Of a stretch of DNA of 64,000 nt, positions 1 through 9,140 are shown one piece after another. Origin of the DNA: an uncultured Desulfatiglans sp. (GTDB lineage Bacteria; Desulfobacterota; DSM-4660; Desulfatiglandales; Desulfatiglandaceae); the NCBI GenBank assembly GCA_900498135.1, contig LR026961.1, positions 3,578,010 to 3,642,009 of the forward strand, in the 5' to 3' direction. The translations under genes were made by a program, and so were the position numbers. Within the stretch, counting starts at the first letter, position 1. Each line of letters opens with the position of its first letter. The notes beneath the pieces were generated by a model. It had not been told where the DNA came from and did not search any database. It saw only the letters and a program-made list of their open reading frames with translations.

Positions 1-158
1 AGAAACGTGCCGATATCCTCGTCGTCGACGAGGTAGGAGTCGCCGTGCAGATCGAACTCCCCCCATCCGAGGCGCGGGTCGGAGCCGTCGCGCTGAAGAA
101 TGATGCCCGCATCGTGCAGCTCGATCAGATCGGCTTCCTTGTAATTATCCGTAGTCAA
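1..158 (-). CDS. Hypothetical protein, N-terminal part only
   Basis: This is the first ~52 codons of a minus-strand gene that runs off the left edge. The start is a TTG at 156-158, chosen because an AGGAGG ribosome binding site sits a few bases upstream of it on the minus strand (about 168-173). The visible peptide is acidic and begins MTTDNYKEADLIELHDAG. It later holds a D-G-S-D-P-R-L-G-W-G-E-F-D stretch. I do not recognise the family. The reading frame is open to the window edge. Confidence 0.55.
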   Translation of the reverse strand, partial: MTTDNYKEADLIELHDAGIILQRDGSDPRLGWGEFDLHGDSYLVDDEDIGTF

Positions 159-474
159 ACTGTTTTCCTCCTGGCATCAGGTGAGTGCCGGCGGGCCGGC
201 TGGGTTGGATCATATACCGGAGGGCAGCCCCGGGGCAAAAGAAATCATCTCGAAGGGATGAGGAGGGGAAGGGTGCCGGGGCAGCAAGGGACAACAGTCG
301 CGCTCGCGGAGTAGTGCCCTTTATGTGGCGGCTTGACAGGCCTTTCTCATTCTCTCATACTCAGCGCGGGATGTCCGCTTGGATGAGGCCGCCGGGCCGG
401 TTCCGGATCTCCGGTCGCCTTCGGGCATCCGTTCGAGGCAGGGATGGCGCCGCATCTGCGGGAGGTCCCCAGAC
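159..474. other. Intergenic region, no gene seen
   Basis: Open frames here are short, overlap each other and lack ribosome binding sites. Nothing resembling a protein family is visible. The region separates the divergent partial gene on the left from the CoA-transferase on the right and leads into a decayed repeat copy. Confidence 0.4.
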
Positions 475-690
475 TCATTTCGGAAACGGCCTTCCGGCAC
501 AGGCCGGTTTCCCATCCGGAAAGGAGAAGGTTCTCTTCACACCCTCCGGGCGCTCCGTCTCATTCGTGGCGGGTTGGGGCTTGCCCCTATCCAGAAAATC
601 AGGCTCTTGCCCGGAGGCGGCCTGCAGGCCGCCGCAAAACGCAAACGTGCAGATCGGCGGAACAATCCGCCCTGGCAGAGAGAACGCGGA
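475..690 (-). repeat. Decayed long-form copy of the dispersed nested-palindrome repeat
   Basis: Read on the plus strand this carries the minus-orientation signatures of the family. They are a TTTCCCATCCGGAAA arm near 507-521, a TTCACACC...GGTTGGGG module near 535-580, and the central hairpin GGCGGCC-TGCA-GGCCGCC near 623-640 followed by CAAACGTGCAGATC. The central arms differ from the usual GGCGACC/GGTCGCC by a matched pair of changes, so the stem is preserved. The element sits directly upstream of the CoA-transferase ribosome binding site. Confidence 0.65.
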
Positions 691-705
691 AAGGACCCGT
701 ACCTT

Positions 706-2007
706 ATGATGCGTGAATGGTATGAGAAAAAGCGGGTTACACCGGAGCGAGCAGTGGCGGAGATCGCCGACGGGAGCACGATTGTTCACGGCATGGTCTG
801 CGGGGAGCCGCCGGCCCTGCTCGGGGCGCTGGCTGCACGCCTCCGGGCGGGCGATCTCAAAAAGATCCGGATCTTCAGCCTCCTTCCCGGAAAGCACGCC
901 TCGGCCACCTATCTGGCGCCGGATTTGAGCGACTGCGTCGATTCCTTCACCTGGTTCGTATCGCCGGCTGACCGGAATCTCGTCCGCGTCGGGTTGAACT
1001 ATTTCGTTCCCAACGAGTTTCACCAGGTGCCGAGGTTCATCCGGGAGTTCATGGATGTTGACGTGACCCTGACGACCGTTTCACCGATGGACAAGAACGG
1101 CTTTTTCACCTTCGGGGCCGTGAACGACTACATCAGCACCGCCGCTCGCGTCTGCAGAAAGCTGATTGTCGAGGTGAACCCGCTCATGCCACGGGTCTTC
1201 GGCGACTCGCTCCTGCACATTTCGGAGGTGGATGCCCTGATCGAACACGAGGCCCCTATGCTGGAATCCCGGCCCGCCGAGGCGAAGCCTGAGGCCGCTG
1301 TCATCGGGCGGCTCGTGGCTGCCGAGGTGCCGGACGAGGCGACGATTCAGGTGGGCTTCGGGGGGATCCCGAACGCCGTCTGCGAGTACCTGCTCGATCG
1401 GAAGGATCTGGGGATCCACAGCGAACTGTTCTGCCCCGGGCTGGCCGAACTCATCAAGAAAGGGGTGGCCACCGGCCGGAAAAAGACCTTTCATCCGCGA
1501 AAGCATCTTTTCACGAACGTCCTCGGGGACCGGGAGCTCTATGAGTTCGTCCATGACAATCCGAGCTGCGAAAGCTATCCGGTCTCCTACATCAACCATC
1601 CGGCCAACATCGCACGGCAGGACCAGTTCATCTCCATCAATGCCACCATCGAGGTCGATCTGCTGGGGCAATGCAACTCGGAGAGCCTCGACGGGGCGCA
1701 GTATTCCGGGACAGGCGGGCAGCTCGATTTTGTGCGCGGGGCCTTCGATTCGAAAGGGGGGAAATCCATCATCGCCTTCTATTCGACGGCACGCGATGGG
1801 AAGGTCTCCCGGATCGTGCCCCGATTGAGGCCCGGCGCCGTCGTGACGGTCCCGCGGACAGCCACCCACTACCTGGCGACGGAATACGGCATCGTCAACC
1901 TGAAGGGAAAGTCCACCCGCGACCGGGCCCTGGCGATCATCAGCCTCGCGCACCCGAAATTCCGGGACGATCTCCTGCGGGAAGCGGAAAACCAGTATCT
2001 TATCTAG
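706..2007 (+). CDS. Acetyl-CoA hydrolase/transferase family protein (4-hydroxybutyrate CoA-transferase-like)
   Basis: A 433-residue protein of the family-I CoA-transferase type represented by 4-hydroxybutyrate and butyryl-CoA:acetate CoA-transferases, which move CoA between an acyl-CoA and a free acid through a glutamyl-CoA thioester. Visible motifs are EVNPLMPRVFG, GFGGIPNAV and LGIHSELF. The Glu of HSE (residue 240) aligns with the catalytic Glu of this family, so the enzyme should be active. The length is the family norm. I chose the ATG pair at 706/709, which follows a GGAAAGG about 12 bases upstream. The frame stays open further left, but that part is decayed repeat, not protein. The TAG stop abuts a repeat element. 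The substrate cannot be read from the sequence. Two further paralogues in this window, at 26283-28157 and 32002-33930, are fused to acetyltransferases and lack this glutamate. Confidence 0.88.
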   Translation: MMREWYEKKRVTPERAVAEIADGSTIVHGMVCGEPPALLGALAARLRAGDLKKIRIFSLLPGKHASATYLAPDLSDCVDSFTWFVSPADRNLVRVGLNYFVPNEFHQVPRFIREFMDVDVTLTTVSPMDKNGFFTFGAVNDYISTAARVCRKLIVEVNPLMPRVFGDSLLHISEVDALIEHEAPMLESRPAEAKPEAAVIGRLVAAEVPDEATIQVGFGGIPNAVCEYLLDRKDLGIHSELFCPGLAELIKKGVATGRKKTFHPRKHLFTNVLGDRELYEFVHDNPSCESYPVSYINHPANIARQDQFISINATIEVDLLGQCNSESLDGAQYSGTGGQLDFVRGAFDSKGGKSIIAFYSTARDGKVSRIVPRLRPGAVVTVPRTATHYLATEYGIVNLKGKSTRDRALAIISLAHPKFRDDLLREAENQYLI

Positions 2008-2252
2008 TCTCCATCCGGAAATGGTCTTTTTGGCCAATCTCGGCGTCAATCTGCACGTTTGCTTGTGCGGCGACCTGTAGGTCGCCTCCGCGCAAGCGCT
2101 TGATTTCCTTGATATTGGTCAAACCGGGACCCGCCGCGCCGCGGTGGGACTGAGCACCCTAAGGGTGTAAAGAAAGATCCTCATTTCCGGATTGGAAACT
2201 TGGTCCTACCGCGAAATCATTTCCGGATTGGAAACCGGGTTCTGCCGCGAAA
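2008..2252 (+). repeat. Long-form copy of the dispersed nested-palindrome repeat, flush with a TAG stop codon
   Basis: The copy starts with TCTCCATCCGGAAATGG on the base after the TAG stop of the CoA-transferase gene. It contains the TTTTTGGCCAATC arm, the central hairpin GGCGACC-TGTA-GGTCGCC, the returning GATATTGG arm, and the extra module with GGTGGGACTGAGCACC and GTGTAAAGAAAG. It ends in two successive CATTTCCGGATTGGAAAC arms. No flanking direct repeat is evident. Apart from a short palindrome pair I see nothing else before the next gene at 2594. Confidence 0.85.
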
Positions 2253-2417
2253 GCGAAGAGTGGAGAGCCGGGGCTGCATGTCCATTCGTTAGGATTTTTA
2301 GGAGCCGTTGGTTAGAAGGATGCCCGGAGTTCGATAAATGGTCGTTCCGGTCTACCCGGAAGCGAATTGTTTTGCTTTGCGGGCCCCGGCGGGGTAGATT
2401 GATTTGAAACTCACGAA

Positions 2418-2447
2418 CCTCGATCGAGGCAGGGGACCGTCCCCTGC
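2418..2447. other. Two abutting perfect palindromes
   Basis: CCTCGATCGAGG (2418-2429) is directly followed by GCAGGGGAC-C-GTCCCCTGC (2429-2447), a 9-bp inverted repeat around one base. They lie about 150 bp upstream of the radical SAM gene. They could be an operator or a small hairpin. There is no T-run, so they are not a standard terminator. Confidence 0.4.
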
Positions 2448-2593
2448 AGGATGGTTTGGGGAGGCCTTTGTGAATTTTTGATCAAGTTGCCTGTGCGACG
2501 GCGGCGCCCTGCGGAGCGCCGTATGAACGGCACCGATGAAGGTGCAGAGAGCAGGAGGCTGCCCCCTCCGCTGCTTGAAAGGAACTCTGCTTT

Positions 2594-4105
2594 ATGAAAG
2601 TCCTGCTCGTTTATCCCCGTTTTCCGGATACCTTCTGGTCCCTGCGCTATGCCCTCCGTTTCATCCGCAGGAGCGCCTCCCACCCGCCGCTCGGGCTGCT
2701 CACCATCGGGGCCCTTCTTCCCGGAGACTTCGAACAGCGCCTTGTGGATATGAATGTGGAGGCCCTGACCGACGGGGATCTCGGTTGGGCGGACATGGTC
2801 TTCATCAGCGCCATGGTCGTCCAGAGAGAGAGCGTGAGAAGCGTGATCGCACGGTGCAGGGAGAAGGGGGTGCCGGTGGTCGCGGGCGGTCCGCTCTTTA
2901 CGGGGGAGCCTGATGAGTTCAGCGATGTGGACCACCTCGTGCTGGACGAGGCGGAGATCACCCTGCCGCTTTTTCTGGAGGATCTGAAGGCCGGACGGCC
3001 GAAGCGGGTCTACCGTTCGGAGGGCTTCTGCGACATCGAGCAGAGTCCGACGCCTGCCTGGGGCCTCCTCAAGATGAAAAAATACGCCTCCATGAGCCTC
3101 CAGTTCTCGCGTGGATGCCCCTTCAACTGCGATTTCTGCAACGTCACGGTCCTTTTCGGCCACAAGCCGCGCATGAAGCGGCCCGAGCAGATCACCGCGG
3201 AGCTGGATAGCCTTTACGCCCTTGGCTGGCGCGGCAACGTCTTTTTCGTGGACGACAACTTCATCGGCAACAAGCAGTATCTGAAATCGCGCCTGTTGCC
3301 GGCCTTGATCGCCTGGCGCAAGGGCAAGAAGGGCTTCGTGTTCTACACCGAGGCGTCCATCAATCTGGCCGACGACCCGGAGCTCATGCGGCTGATGGTT
3401 CGGGCGGGGTTCGACTCGGTCTTCATCGGGATCGAATCACCGGATGAGGCTTGTCTGGCCGAGTGCCGCAAGAAGCAGAACACGAACCGGGATTTGCTTC
3501 AGAGCGTCAAGATCATCCAGCGCGCGGGTCTCCAGGTGACGGGCGGCTTCATCGTGGGTTTCGACAACGACACCCGCTCGATCTTTCAGCGTCAGATCGA
3601 CTTCATTCAGAAAAGCGGGATCGTGACCGCCATGGTGGGCATCCTGAACGCGCCTCCGGGCACGCGGCTCTTCGCGCGACTGCAAGGCGAAAACCGACTG
3701 ATCTCGAAGATCACGGGGGACAATGTCGACGGCACGACGAACATCATCCCCAAGATGGGGATCGACAGTCTTCTCGAGGGGTATCGCACGCTGATGGGGC
3801 ACATCTACTCCCCCAAGCACTACTACCGGCGCGTGAAGGTCTTCTTGAAGGAATTCGGGGTGCCCCGCGCAAAGGCGCCGTTGACGTTCCAGAGTTTCCT
3901 GGCCTTTTTCAGGTCCTGTTTCCTGCTCGGGGTATGGGGGAAGGAGCGATTTCAATACTGGAAGCTGCTGTTCTGGACGCTCCTGCGCAAGCCGCGGGTG
4001 GTGTCGCTGGCCGTGACGCTGGCCGTCTACGGGTACCACTACCGGCGAATCTGCGAGATGTACATTTTGCCGAAGCGCAAGGCCCTCCCCGCCGGCAAGG
4101 TATAA
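2594..4105 (+). CDS. B12-binding-domain radical SAM protein (DUF4070-type C-terminus)
   Basis: A 503-residue radical SAM enzyme. The N-terminal ~140 residues (MKVLLVYPRF..., VPVVAGGPLF) have the cobalamin-binding Rossmann-like pattern. The radical SAM core starts at SRGCPFNCDFC, a canonical CX3CX2C cluster motif at residues 175/179/182, followed by a VDDNF strand. The C-terminal part resembles the DUF4070 region of enzymes such as the hopanoid C-2 methylase HpnP. The start is the ATG after AAAGGAACT. It stands alone between intergenic regions. Membership in the B12 radical SAM superfamily is clear. The substrate (lipid, cofactor or peptide) is unknown, and an HpnP-like methylation role is only a possibility. 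Confidence 0.85.
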   Translation: MKVLLVYPRFPDTFWSLRYALRFIRRSASHPPLGLLTIGALLPGDFEQRLVDMNVEALTDGDLGWADMVFISAMVVQRESVRSVIARCREKGVPVVAGGPLFTGEPDEFSDVDHLVLDEAEITLPLFLEDLKAGRPKRVYRSEGFCDIEQSPTPAWGLLKMKKYASMSLQFSRGCPFNCDFCNVTVLFGHKPRMKRPEQITAELDSLYALGWRGNVFFVDDNFIGNKQYLKSRLLPALIAWRKGKKGFVFYTEASINLADDPELMRLMVRAGFDSVFIGIESPDEACLAECRKKQNTNRDLLQSVKIIQRAGLQVTGGFIVGFDNDTRSIFQRQIDFIQKSGIVTAMVGILNAPPGTRLFARLQGENRLISKITGDNVDGTTNIIPKMGIDSLLEGYRTLMGHIYSPKHYYRRVKVFLKEFGVPRAKAPLTFQSFLAFFRSCFLLGVWGKERFQYWKLLFWTLLRKPRVVSLAVTLAVYGYHYRRICEMYILPKRKALPAGKV

Positions 4106-4159
4106 CGGGCCCGCGCGCCACGGATTTTTCAACACGCGGTCAGATATGCAGAGGAGCGT

Positions 4160-4684
4160 CTACACCCGCCCGGGGGTTTGCCCGGCGGTGTCGGCGCTCT
4201 TCTTGAGCTCGTCGAGAAATTCCTTGAAAAACCTGTCCTTTTCCCGCCAATCGGGTCCGAAATGTTTATTGAAGGACTCGCCGAGGCGGGCGAAAAGCCG
4301 TTTCCAGACCGGCTTCCCGCCGCCCAGAACCACGTCTTCGAGATAACTGGCGAGCTCCGAGATCTTTTCCTTCGGAAGGAAAGAGAGCGCACCGAGCTTG
4401 ATGGCCGTCTTGAGGGCGTCGGGCGTAAGGGCGTGCGCCGTGAGCATGACGGTGGGAAACCCCCTGGAAACGGTGTGGCGCAGGAGTTCGAAGCCGTTCA
4501 CACCCATGATGTCCAGGATGACGATATCGTAGGTGTAGCTGAGGAGATACTGGAGGGCGGTGTCATAGTCGCCGGCCTTGTGAACCAGGCACATGTCCAG
4601 CTCTTCTTCGATCGTTTCCAGGATATCGGGTTCGTCATCCACCACCAGAACAACTTTGTCTTTGAGAGGGCTCGCATCGCTCAT
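4160..4684 (-). CDS. Response regulator receiver protein with short C-terminal extension
   Basis: A 174-residue protein with a complete CheY-like receiver domain. The acidic pair is in VVDDEPD near residues 16-17, the phospho-acceptor Asp in VILDIMG is residue 58, the Thr switch is in VMLTAHA, and the conserved Lys is in FLPKEK. After the receiver comes a ~50-residue basic and acidic tail with WREKDRFFKEFLDELKK and no DNA-binding domain. It therefore probably works as a phospho-relay or protein-interaction regulator. The start is the ATG preceded by AAAGGAG. No histidine kinase is next to it. It faces the radical SAM gene tail to tail. Confidence 0.88.
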   Translation of the reverse strand: MSDASPLKDKVVLVVDDEPDILETIEEELDMCLVHKAGDYDTALQYLLSYTYDIVILDIMGVNGFELLRHTVSRGFPTVMLTAHALTPDALKTAIKLGALSFLPKEKISELASYLEDVVLGGGKPVWKRLFARLGESFNKHFGPDWREKDRFFKEFLDELKKSADTAGQTPGRV

Positions 4685-5033
4685 GACGGTCTTGCGCTCC
4701 TTTCCATCGGTTCGGCGGGCGAAGGGGGGCTGCTATTCGCGACTCCCCCTGAGAAGCCGGGGTGAATGTCTTGCATCCCTGCGCTTTCAGACTTCATTTC
4801 TATAGCAGACTTCCTCATGCCAGTCAAAATCAATCATCGGGGTTTTCACACGGGGGGCAACGGGGGACGCGCTTCTATAAGGCTTTGTGGCCCGTTGCGT
4901 ATCATTGCCCGCGGGCCGCGCCGGGCGCACCAATGGGGCGACCTGCTTCCCGCAGCTCTCAGACAGTCCGATTTTCAATGTCGACAGGCTTATCGTACTA
5001 CCCACACCCTTCCGCAATGTGTTAGACTGCAGT
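4685..5033. other. Intergenic region, no gene seen
   Basis: This region lies between the divergently transcribed response regulator and flavoprotein genes, so it should contain both promoters. I could not identify a convincing -35/-10 pair. Short open frames here have no family resemblance. It runs into a decayed repeat copy. Confidence 0.35.
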
Positions 5034-5215
5034 CATCCGGAAAGGATTCTTTTGCCCATCCCGGCATCGATCTGCCGCCCTGCTTATGATAAAAACCCGC
5101 AGATCGCCTCTCCGCAAGGGCGTGAAAAAACCGGGGCCCACCCCGCCGGAGTGGGACTGAGCGCGTGCAGTGTGTGAAGAGACCGGGAACCGGCGTTTTC
5201 TTTCCGGATGCGAAT
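5034..5215 (+). repeat. Strongly decayed long-form repeat copy
   Basis: Recognisable pieces in order are CATCCGGAAAGG, TTGCCCATCCCGGCATCGATCTGC, CGCAGATCGCCTCTCCGCAAG, then the extra module ACCCCGCCGGAGTGGGACTGAGCGCG with GTGTGAAGA. The centre is rearranged and the stem is no longer well paired. It ends shortly before the ribosome binding site of the flavoprotein gene. Confidence 0.55.
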
Positions 5216-5269
5216 GTTTCTCAACAGGAAAGGACAACATTTCAACGATCGGAAAGGAGGTCGATTTAC

Positions 5270-5875
5270 ATGACGGTCAAGATTGTCGGTGTCTGTTGCA
5301 GTCCGCGGAAGGGGAAGACCACCCGTTATGCATTGGATGTCTGTCTGAAGGCGGCTGAAGAGGCCTTCCCGGAGGTGAAGGGAGTTGTGGTCGAACTGGC
5401 CGGGATGGATATTCGAGGGTGCATCGCCTGCGGGGCGTGCATGAAGAAGCTCGAGTGCAGCCAGGAGGACGATTTCGGTCAGCTTATCCCTACGCTGGCC
5501 GACCCCGATCTGGGGGGGCTCATTGTGGCGAGCCCGGTTTATCTCGGTGTAATGACCAGCCAGTGCAAGGCCTTCCTGGACCGGACGGTCATGTTCAGGC
5601 GGAACGGCTTCAAGTTCCGCAACGTCGCCGGCGGCGCGCTGGCGGTCGGCGGCTTCCGGAGCGGCGGACAGGAGGCCACGATCCAGTCGATCCATACCAC
5701 GATGCTGGTGCATGACATGGTCGTGGTAGGCGATGGGAGCCCGGGGGCCCATCTCGGCGGGACCCTTTGGAGCAACCATCAGGGCGGGATCGAGGCCGAC
5801 GACCTCGGGCTCGCAACCGCGCGCAGCCTGGGAGCGCGTGTGGCGGAGGTGGGGCTGAAACTGCGCGGGAGATGA
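5270..5875 (+). CDS. Flavodoxin-fold NAD(P)H-dependent FMN reductase / iron-sulfur flavoprotein-like
   Basis: A 201-residue cytoplasmic flavoprotein of the NADPH-dependent FMN reductase superfamily. The N-terminal VGVCCSPRKGKTTRYAL matches the phosphate-binding loop for FMN. GCIACGACMKKLECSQEDDF carries closely spaced cysteines like those that hold the [4Fe-4S] cluster in iron-sulfur flavoproteins, and ASPVYLGVMTSQCKAFLDR is the typical second FMN motif. The start ATG at 5270 follows GGAAAGGAGG by about 10 bases. A longer frame to the left has no such site. The gene lies 50-odd bases before the glucokinase in the same direction. Its physiological electron donor and acceptor are not evident. 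Confidence 0.85.
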   Translation: MTVKIVGVCCSPRKGKTTRYALDVCLKAAEEAFPEVKGVVVELAGMDIRGCIACGACMKKLECSQEDDFGQLIPTLADPDLGGLIVASPVYLGVMTSQCKAFLDRTVMFRRNGFKFRNVAGGALAVGGFRSGGQEATIQSIHTTMLVHDMVVVGDGSPGAHLGGTLWSNHQGGIEADDLGLATARSLGARVAEVGLKLRGR

Positions 5876-5929
5876 CGTAGAGGGAGACGGGTGCCGAAGG
5901 CAGAAGCGGACGCATCCAGGGGCGGGAAG

Positions 5930-6970
5930 ATGGGCGGTGAGACCTCATCCGGCATGATGCTCGCCGGCGATATCGGTGGTACCAAGACGGTCCTCGGGCT
6001 TTTCAGACGGGGCGCGGCGAGGCCTGTGCTTCTGGTGTCAGAGACCTGGTCGAGCAGCGCCGCGAAAGGTGTTGCGGAGCATGTCGAGCGGTTTCTGGAG
6101 CGTCACCCCGCCGAGGTCCAGGCGGCCGTTTTGGCCATGGCCGGCCCGGTGATCGACGGGGTCTGCAAGACCACCCATCTTCCCTGGCGCGTTTCTGAAA
6201 AAGAGCTCGAGGCGCGTTTTGGATGGCGCGTCCGGCTCATCAACGACCTGGCCGCGGCGGGTTGTTTCGTGCCGTTCCTCGAAGCCGGTGAAGTCTATGC
6301 GTTGAATGAGGCCAAGCCGAGCCCCGGCGGAACCATCGCGCTCATCGCACCCGGAACGGGCCTCGGAAATGCCTTCCTGACCTTCGTGGATGGCCGGTAT
6401 CGGCCGTTCGCCTCCGAAGGCGGACACGTGGACTTCGCGCCTGCCGACGAGGAGCAGCTGGAGGTGTGGCGTTGTCTTGCCAAGCGATTCGGCCATGTGA
6501 GCGTCGAGCGCGTTGCCTCGGGACTTGGCCTGCTGAACCTGTTCGCATGCCTGAAAGAGATCGGCGGCTATTCCGTCCCCGACTGGCTTGCGGAGGATAT
6601 GAAACGGAAAGACCAGGCCCGCGCCATCACCGAGGCTGCCATGGAAAGGCGGGAGCCGCTGTGCGTCAAGGTCCTGGAGACCTTCTGCTCCGTCCTGGGA
6701 GCGGCCGCCGGAAATCTCGGGCTGACGGTGCTTGCGACAGGCGGCTTGTATCTGGCCGGCGGCATTCCTCCGAAGATCCTGCCTGCGCTTGGCGACGGCC
6801 GGTTCATGAATGCCTTTGTCGACAAGGGCCGGTTCAGCGGCCTGCTGCAGAGAGTCGCCGTGAGGGTCATCCTCAACCAGAAGACCAGCCTCCTGGGAGC
6901 CGCCCAGACAGCATTCGAGATGGACGCGGCCGCAGCCCCGCGGGCGGGCGGAGACCCGCAGCCTTTTTGA
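5930..6970 (+). CDS. glk: Glucokinase
   Basis: ATP-dependent phosphorylation of glucose to glucose 6-phosphate. The protein belongs to the bacterial Glk family (ASKHA fold), not the ROK family. Motifs are [10 protein letters not shown] (phosphate loop), the catalytic Asp in [19 protein letters not shown], and the family signature [23 protein letters not shown] lies in the C-terminal nucleotide-binding half. The ATG at 5930 is preceded by AGGGGCGGG. A GTG at 5891 with AGGGAG four bases upstream and an ATG pair at 5954 are alternatives. The protein is about 346 residues, somewhat longer than E. coli Glk because of extra residues at both ends. Its neighbours are not sugar genes. Confidence 0.87.
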   Translation: MGGETSSGMMLAGDIGGTKTVLGLFRRGAARPVLLVSETWSSSAAKGVAEHVERFLERHPAEVQAAVLAMAGPVIDGVCKTTHLPWRVSEKELEARFGWRVRLINDLAAAGCFVPFLEAGEVYALNEAKPSPGGTIALIAPGTGLGNAFLTFVDGRYRPFASEGGHVDFAPADEEQLEVWRCLAKRFGHVSVERVASGLGLLNLFACLKEIGGYSVPDWLAEDMKRKDQARAITEAAMERREPLCVKVLETFCSVLGAAAGNLGLTVLATGGLYLAGGIPPKILPALGDGRFMNAFVDKGRFSGLLQRVAVRVILNQKTSLLGAAQTAFEMDAAAAPRAGGDPQPF

Positions 6971-7037
6971 ACGTCGGTGTGCAAGCCCGATCGGTGCATC
7001 GGCCACCCCTCGAGCCCTAGGCGGAAAGGACGGAGTC

Positions 7038-9125
7038 ATGCAGGAGCGAAGAGCGAACAGACTGGCCCGGGAGAAGAGCCCCTACCTCCTTCAGCATGCC
7101 TATAACCCCGTGGACTGGTACCCCTGGTCGGAGGAGGCCTTCGCCCGGGCGGCGGCGGAGGACATGCCGGTGTTCCTGTCGATCGGCTATTCCACGTGCC
7201 ACTGGTGCCATGTGATGGAGAAGGAATCGTTCGAGGACGAGGCGGTCGCGCGGCTGATGAACGACGCCTTCATCTCGATCAAGGTCGATCGCGAGGAGCG
7301 TCCGGACCTGGATCACGTCTACATGACCGTCTGCAACATGATGACCGGCAGCGGCGGCTGGCCGCTGACGATCGTGATGACCCCGGAGAAGGCGCCGTTC
7401 TTTGCAGCGACCTACATCCCGAAGGAGAACCGCTTCGGGCGGGTCGGACTGCTCGAGCTGATACCGCGCATCCGCGAGGTCTGGCAGACCCGGCGGGCGG
7501 AAATCATGGCCTCGGTGGGGAAGATAACGGCCGCCCTGAGCGGGGTCGATGCGGATACGGCCGGCGGGGACCTCGGGACCGCGCTGATCGAAAAAGGGTA
7601 CCGCGAGATCGCCCGGCGATTCGACGCGGTCCACGGGGGCTTCGGGCCGGCGCCCAAGTTCCCGACCCCGCATCAATTCCTCTTCCTGCTGCGCTGGTGG
7701 AAACGCTCCGGGGATGCTACCGCCTTGGAGATGGTCCAAAAGACGCTGACGGCGATGCGCTTCGGGGGAATCTTCGATCAGATCGGCTACGGCTTCCATC
7801 GCTACAGTACGGATGAGGAGTGGCTCGTGCCGCATTTCGAAAAGATGCTCTATGACCAGGCGCTGCTCGCTCTGGCTTACCTCGAGGCGTTTCAGGCGAC
7901 CGGCGTGGCCCTCTACGCGGAGACGGCGAGGGAGATCTTCGCCTACGTGCTACGCGACCTGCGCTCCCCCGAGGGGGCCTTCTACTCGGCTGAGGACGCC
8001 GACAGCGAAGGGGTCGAAGGGAAGTTCTACGTCTGGAGTGCGGCGGAGCTGCGGAGCCTCCTCGGGGATGAGGATGCCGAACTCGCCATGGAATGCTTAA
8101 GCGCGAAGCCGGAGGGGAACTTCCAGGAGGAGGCCACCGGCCGGAGGACGGGCGGGAACATCCTGCACCTCGGTGAGCCGCTCGAGGCCAAGGCGGGGAG
8201 GAAGGGCCTTTCCCCTCAGACCCTGGCGGATCGGCTGGCGCGCATCCGGGATCGGCTCTTCGCGGCGCGGGAGAAGCGGATCCGGCCGCACCGGGACGAC
8301 AAGGTCCTGACGGATTGGAACGGCCTGATGGCCGCGGCCCTCGCGCGGGGCGCCATGGTCCTGGGCGAACCGGACTACGCTGCGGCCGCCGCAGCGGCGC
8401 TCCGTTTCATCCTGGAGAGCATGGGCGGGGCGGACGGCGCCCTGCTCCACCGTTACCGGGAGGGGGAGGGCGGGATCGGCGCGTTTGTGGATGACTATGC
8501 CTTCCTGGTCTGGGGGCTCATCGAGTGCTACGAGGCGACCTTCGATGAAAAATGGCTGCGCTCGGCCCTGGCGTTGAACGACAGGATGCTGGAGGACTTC
8601 TGGGATCGGGAACGGGGCGGGCTGTTTTTCACCCCCGAAAAGGGAGAGGCCCTGATCGTCCGCAAGAAGGAGATCTACGACGGCGCGGTCCCGTCGGGCA
8701 ATGCCGTGGCGATGCTGAACCTCCTGCGCCTGAGCCACCTGACGGGCCGGAGCGCCCTCGAGGAGCGGGCTTCGGAGCTGGCGCGCGCCTTTTCATCGCG
8801 CATCGGCGACATGCCCTCGGCATACACCTTTTTCATGATCGCGGCGGACTTCGCCGCAGGGCCGGTATCCGAAGTGGTGCTGGTGGGGAGGCGGGAAGAC
8901 CCCGATCTGCTGGCGCTTCGACGGGAGCTGGCGGCCCGGTTCCATCCGAACCGGGTAACGCTCTTCCGTCCGGGCGACGAAGACCGGCCCGAGATCGACG
9001 ACTTGACCGGCTTTACCTCCGGCTACCGGATGCGTGACGGCAAGGCCACCGCCTACGTCTGCCGCTCCCAGGCCTGCATGGCCCCGACGACGGAGGCCCG
9101 TGAGATGCTTTCGATGCTGGAGTGA
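7038..9125 (+). CDS. Thioredoxin-domain / glucosaminidase-fold protein of the YyaL (DUF255) family
   Basis: A 695-residue protein of the YyaL/spermatogenesis-associated-protein-20 family. An N-terminal thioredoxin-like domain (about residues 1-165) carries the redox motif C54-H-W-C57 in [16 protein letters not shown] long (alpha/alpha)6-barrel region follows, with the family stretches [31 protein letters not shown] and [10 protein letters not shown]. Length and domain order match the family. The function in bacteria is not established. A GGAAAGGACGGAG site precedes the ATG. The MurJ gene begins 15 bases after the stop, suggesting co-transcription with the lipid II flippase and the following transporter. 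Confidence 0.9.
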   Translation: MQERRANRLAREKSPYLLQHAYNPVDWYPWSEEAFARAAAEDMPVFLSIGYSTCHWCHVMEKESFEDEAVARLMNDAFISIKVDREERPDLDHVYMTVCNMMTGSGGWPLTIVMTPEKAPFFAATYIPKENRFGRVGLLELIPRIREVWQTRRAEIMASVGKITAALSGVDADTAGGDLGTALIEKGYREIARRFDAVHGGFGPAPKFPTPHQFLFLLRWWKRSGDATALEMVQKTLTAMRFGGIFDQIGYGFHRYSTDEEWLVPHFEKMLYDQALLALAYLEAFQATGVALYAETAREIFAYVLRDLRSPEGAFYSAEDADSEGVEGKFYVWSAAELRSLLGDEDAELAMECLSAKPEGNFQEEATGRRTGGNILHLGEPLEAKAGRKGLSPQTLADRLARIRDRLFAAREKRIRPHRDDKVLTDWNGLMAAALARGAMVLGEPDYAAAAAAALRFILESMGGADGALLHRYREGEGGIGAFVDDYAFLVWGLIECYEATFDEKWLRSALALNDRMLEDFWDRERGGLFFTPEKGEALIVRKKEIYDGAVPSGNAVAMLNLLRLSHLTGRSALEERASELARAFSSRIGDMPSAYTFFMIAADFAAGPVSEVVLVGRREDPDLLALRRELAARFHPNRVTLFRPGDEDRPEIDDLTGFTSGYRMRDGKATAYVCRSQACMAPTTEAREMLSMLE

Positions 9126-9140
9126 AGAGAGGCAGCGCTT

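Noticed and set aside
379..705. N-terminal extension of the CoA-transferase frame
   Set aside because: The added sequence covers a decayed repeat copy, and a good ribosome binding site precedes the ATG at 706.
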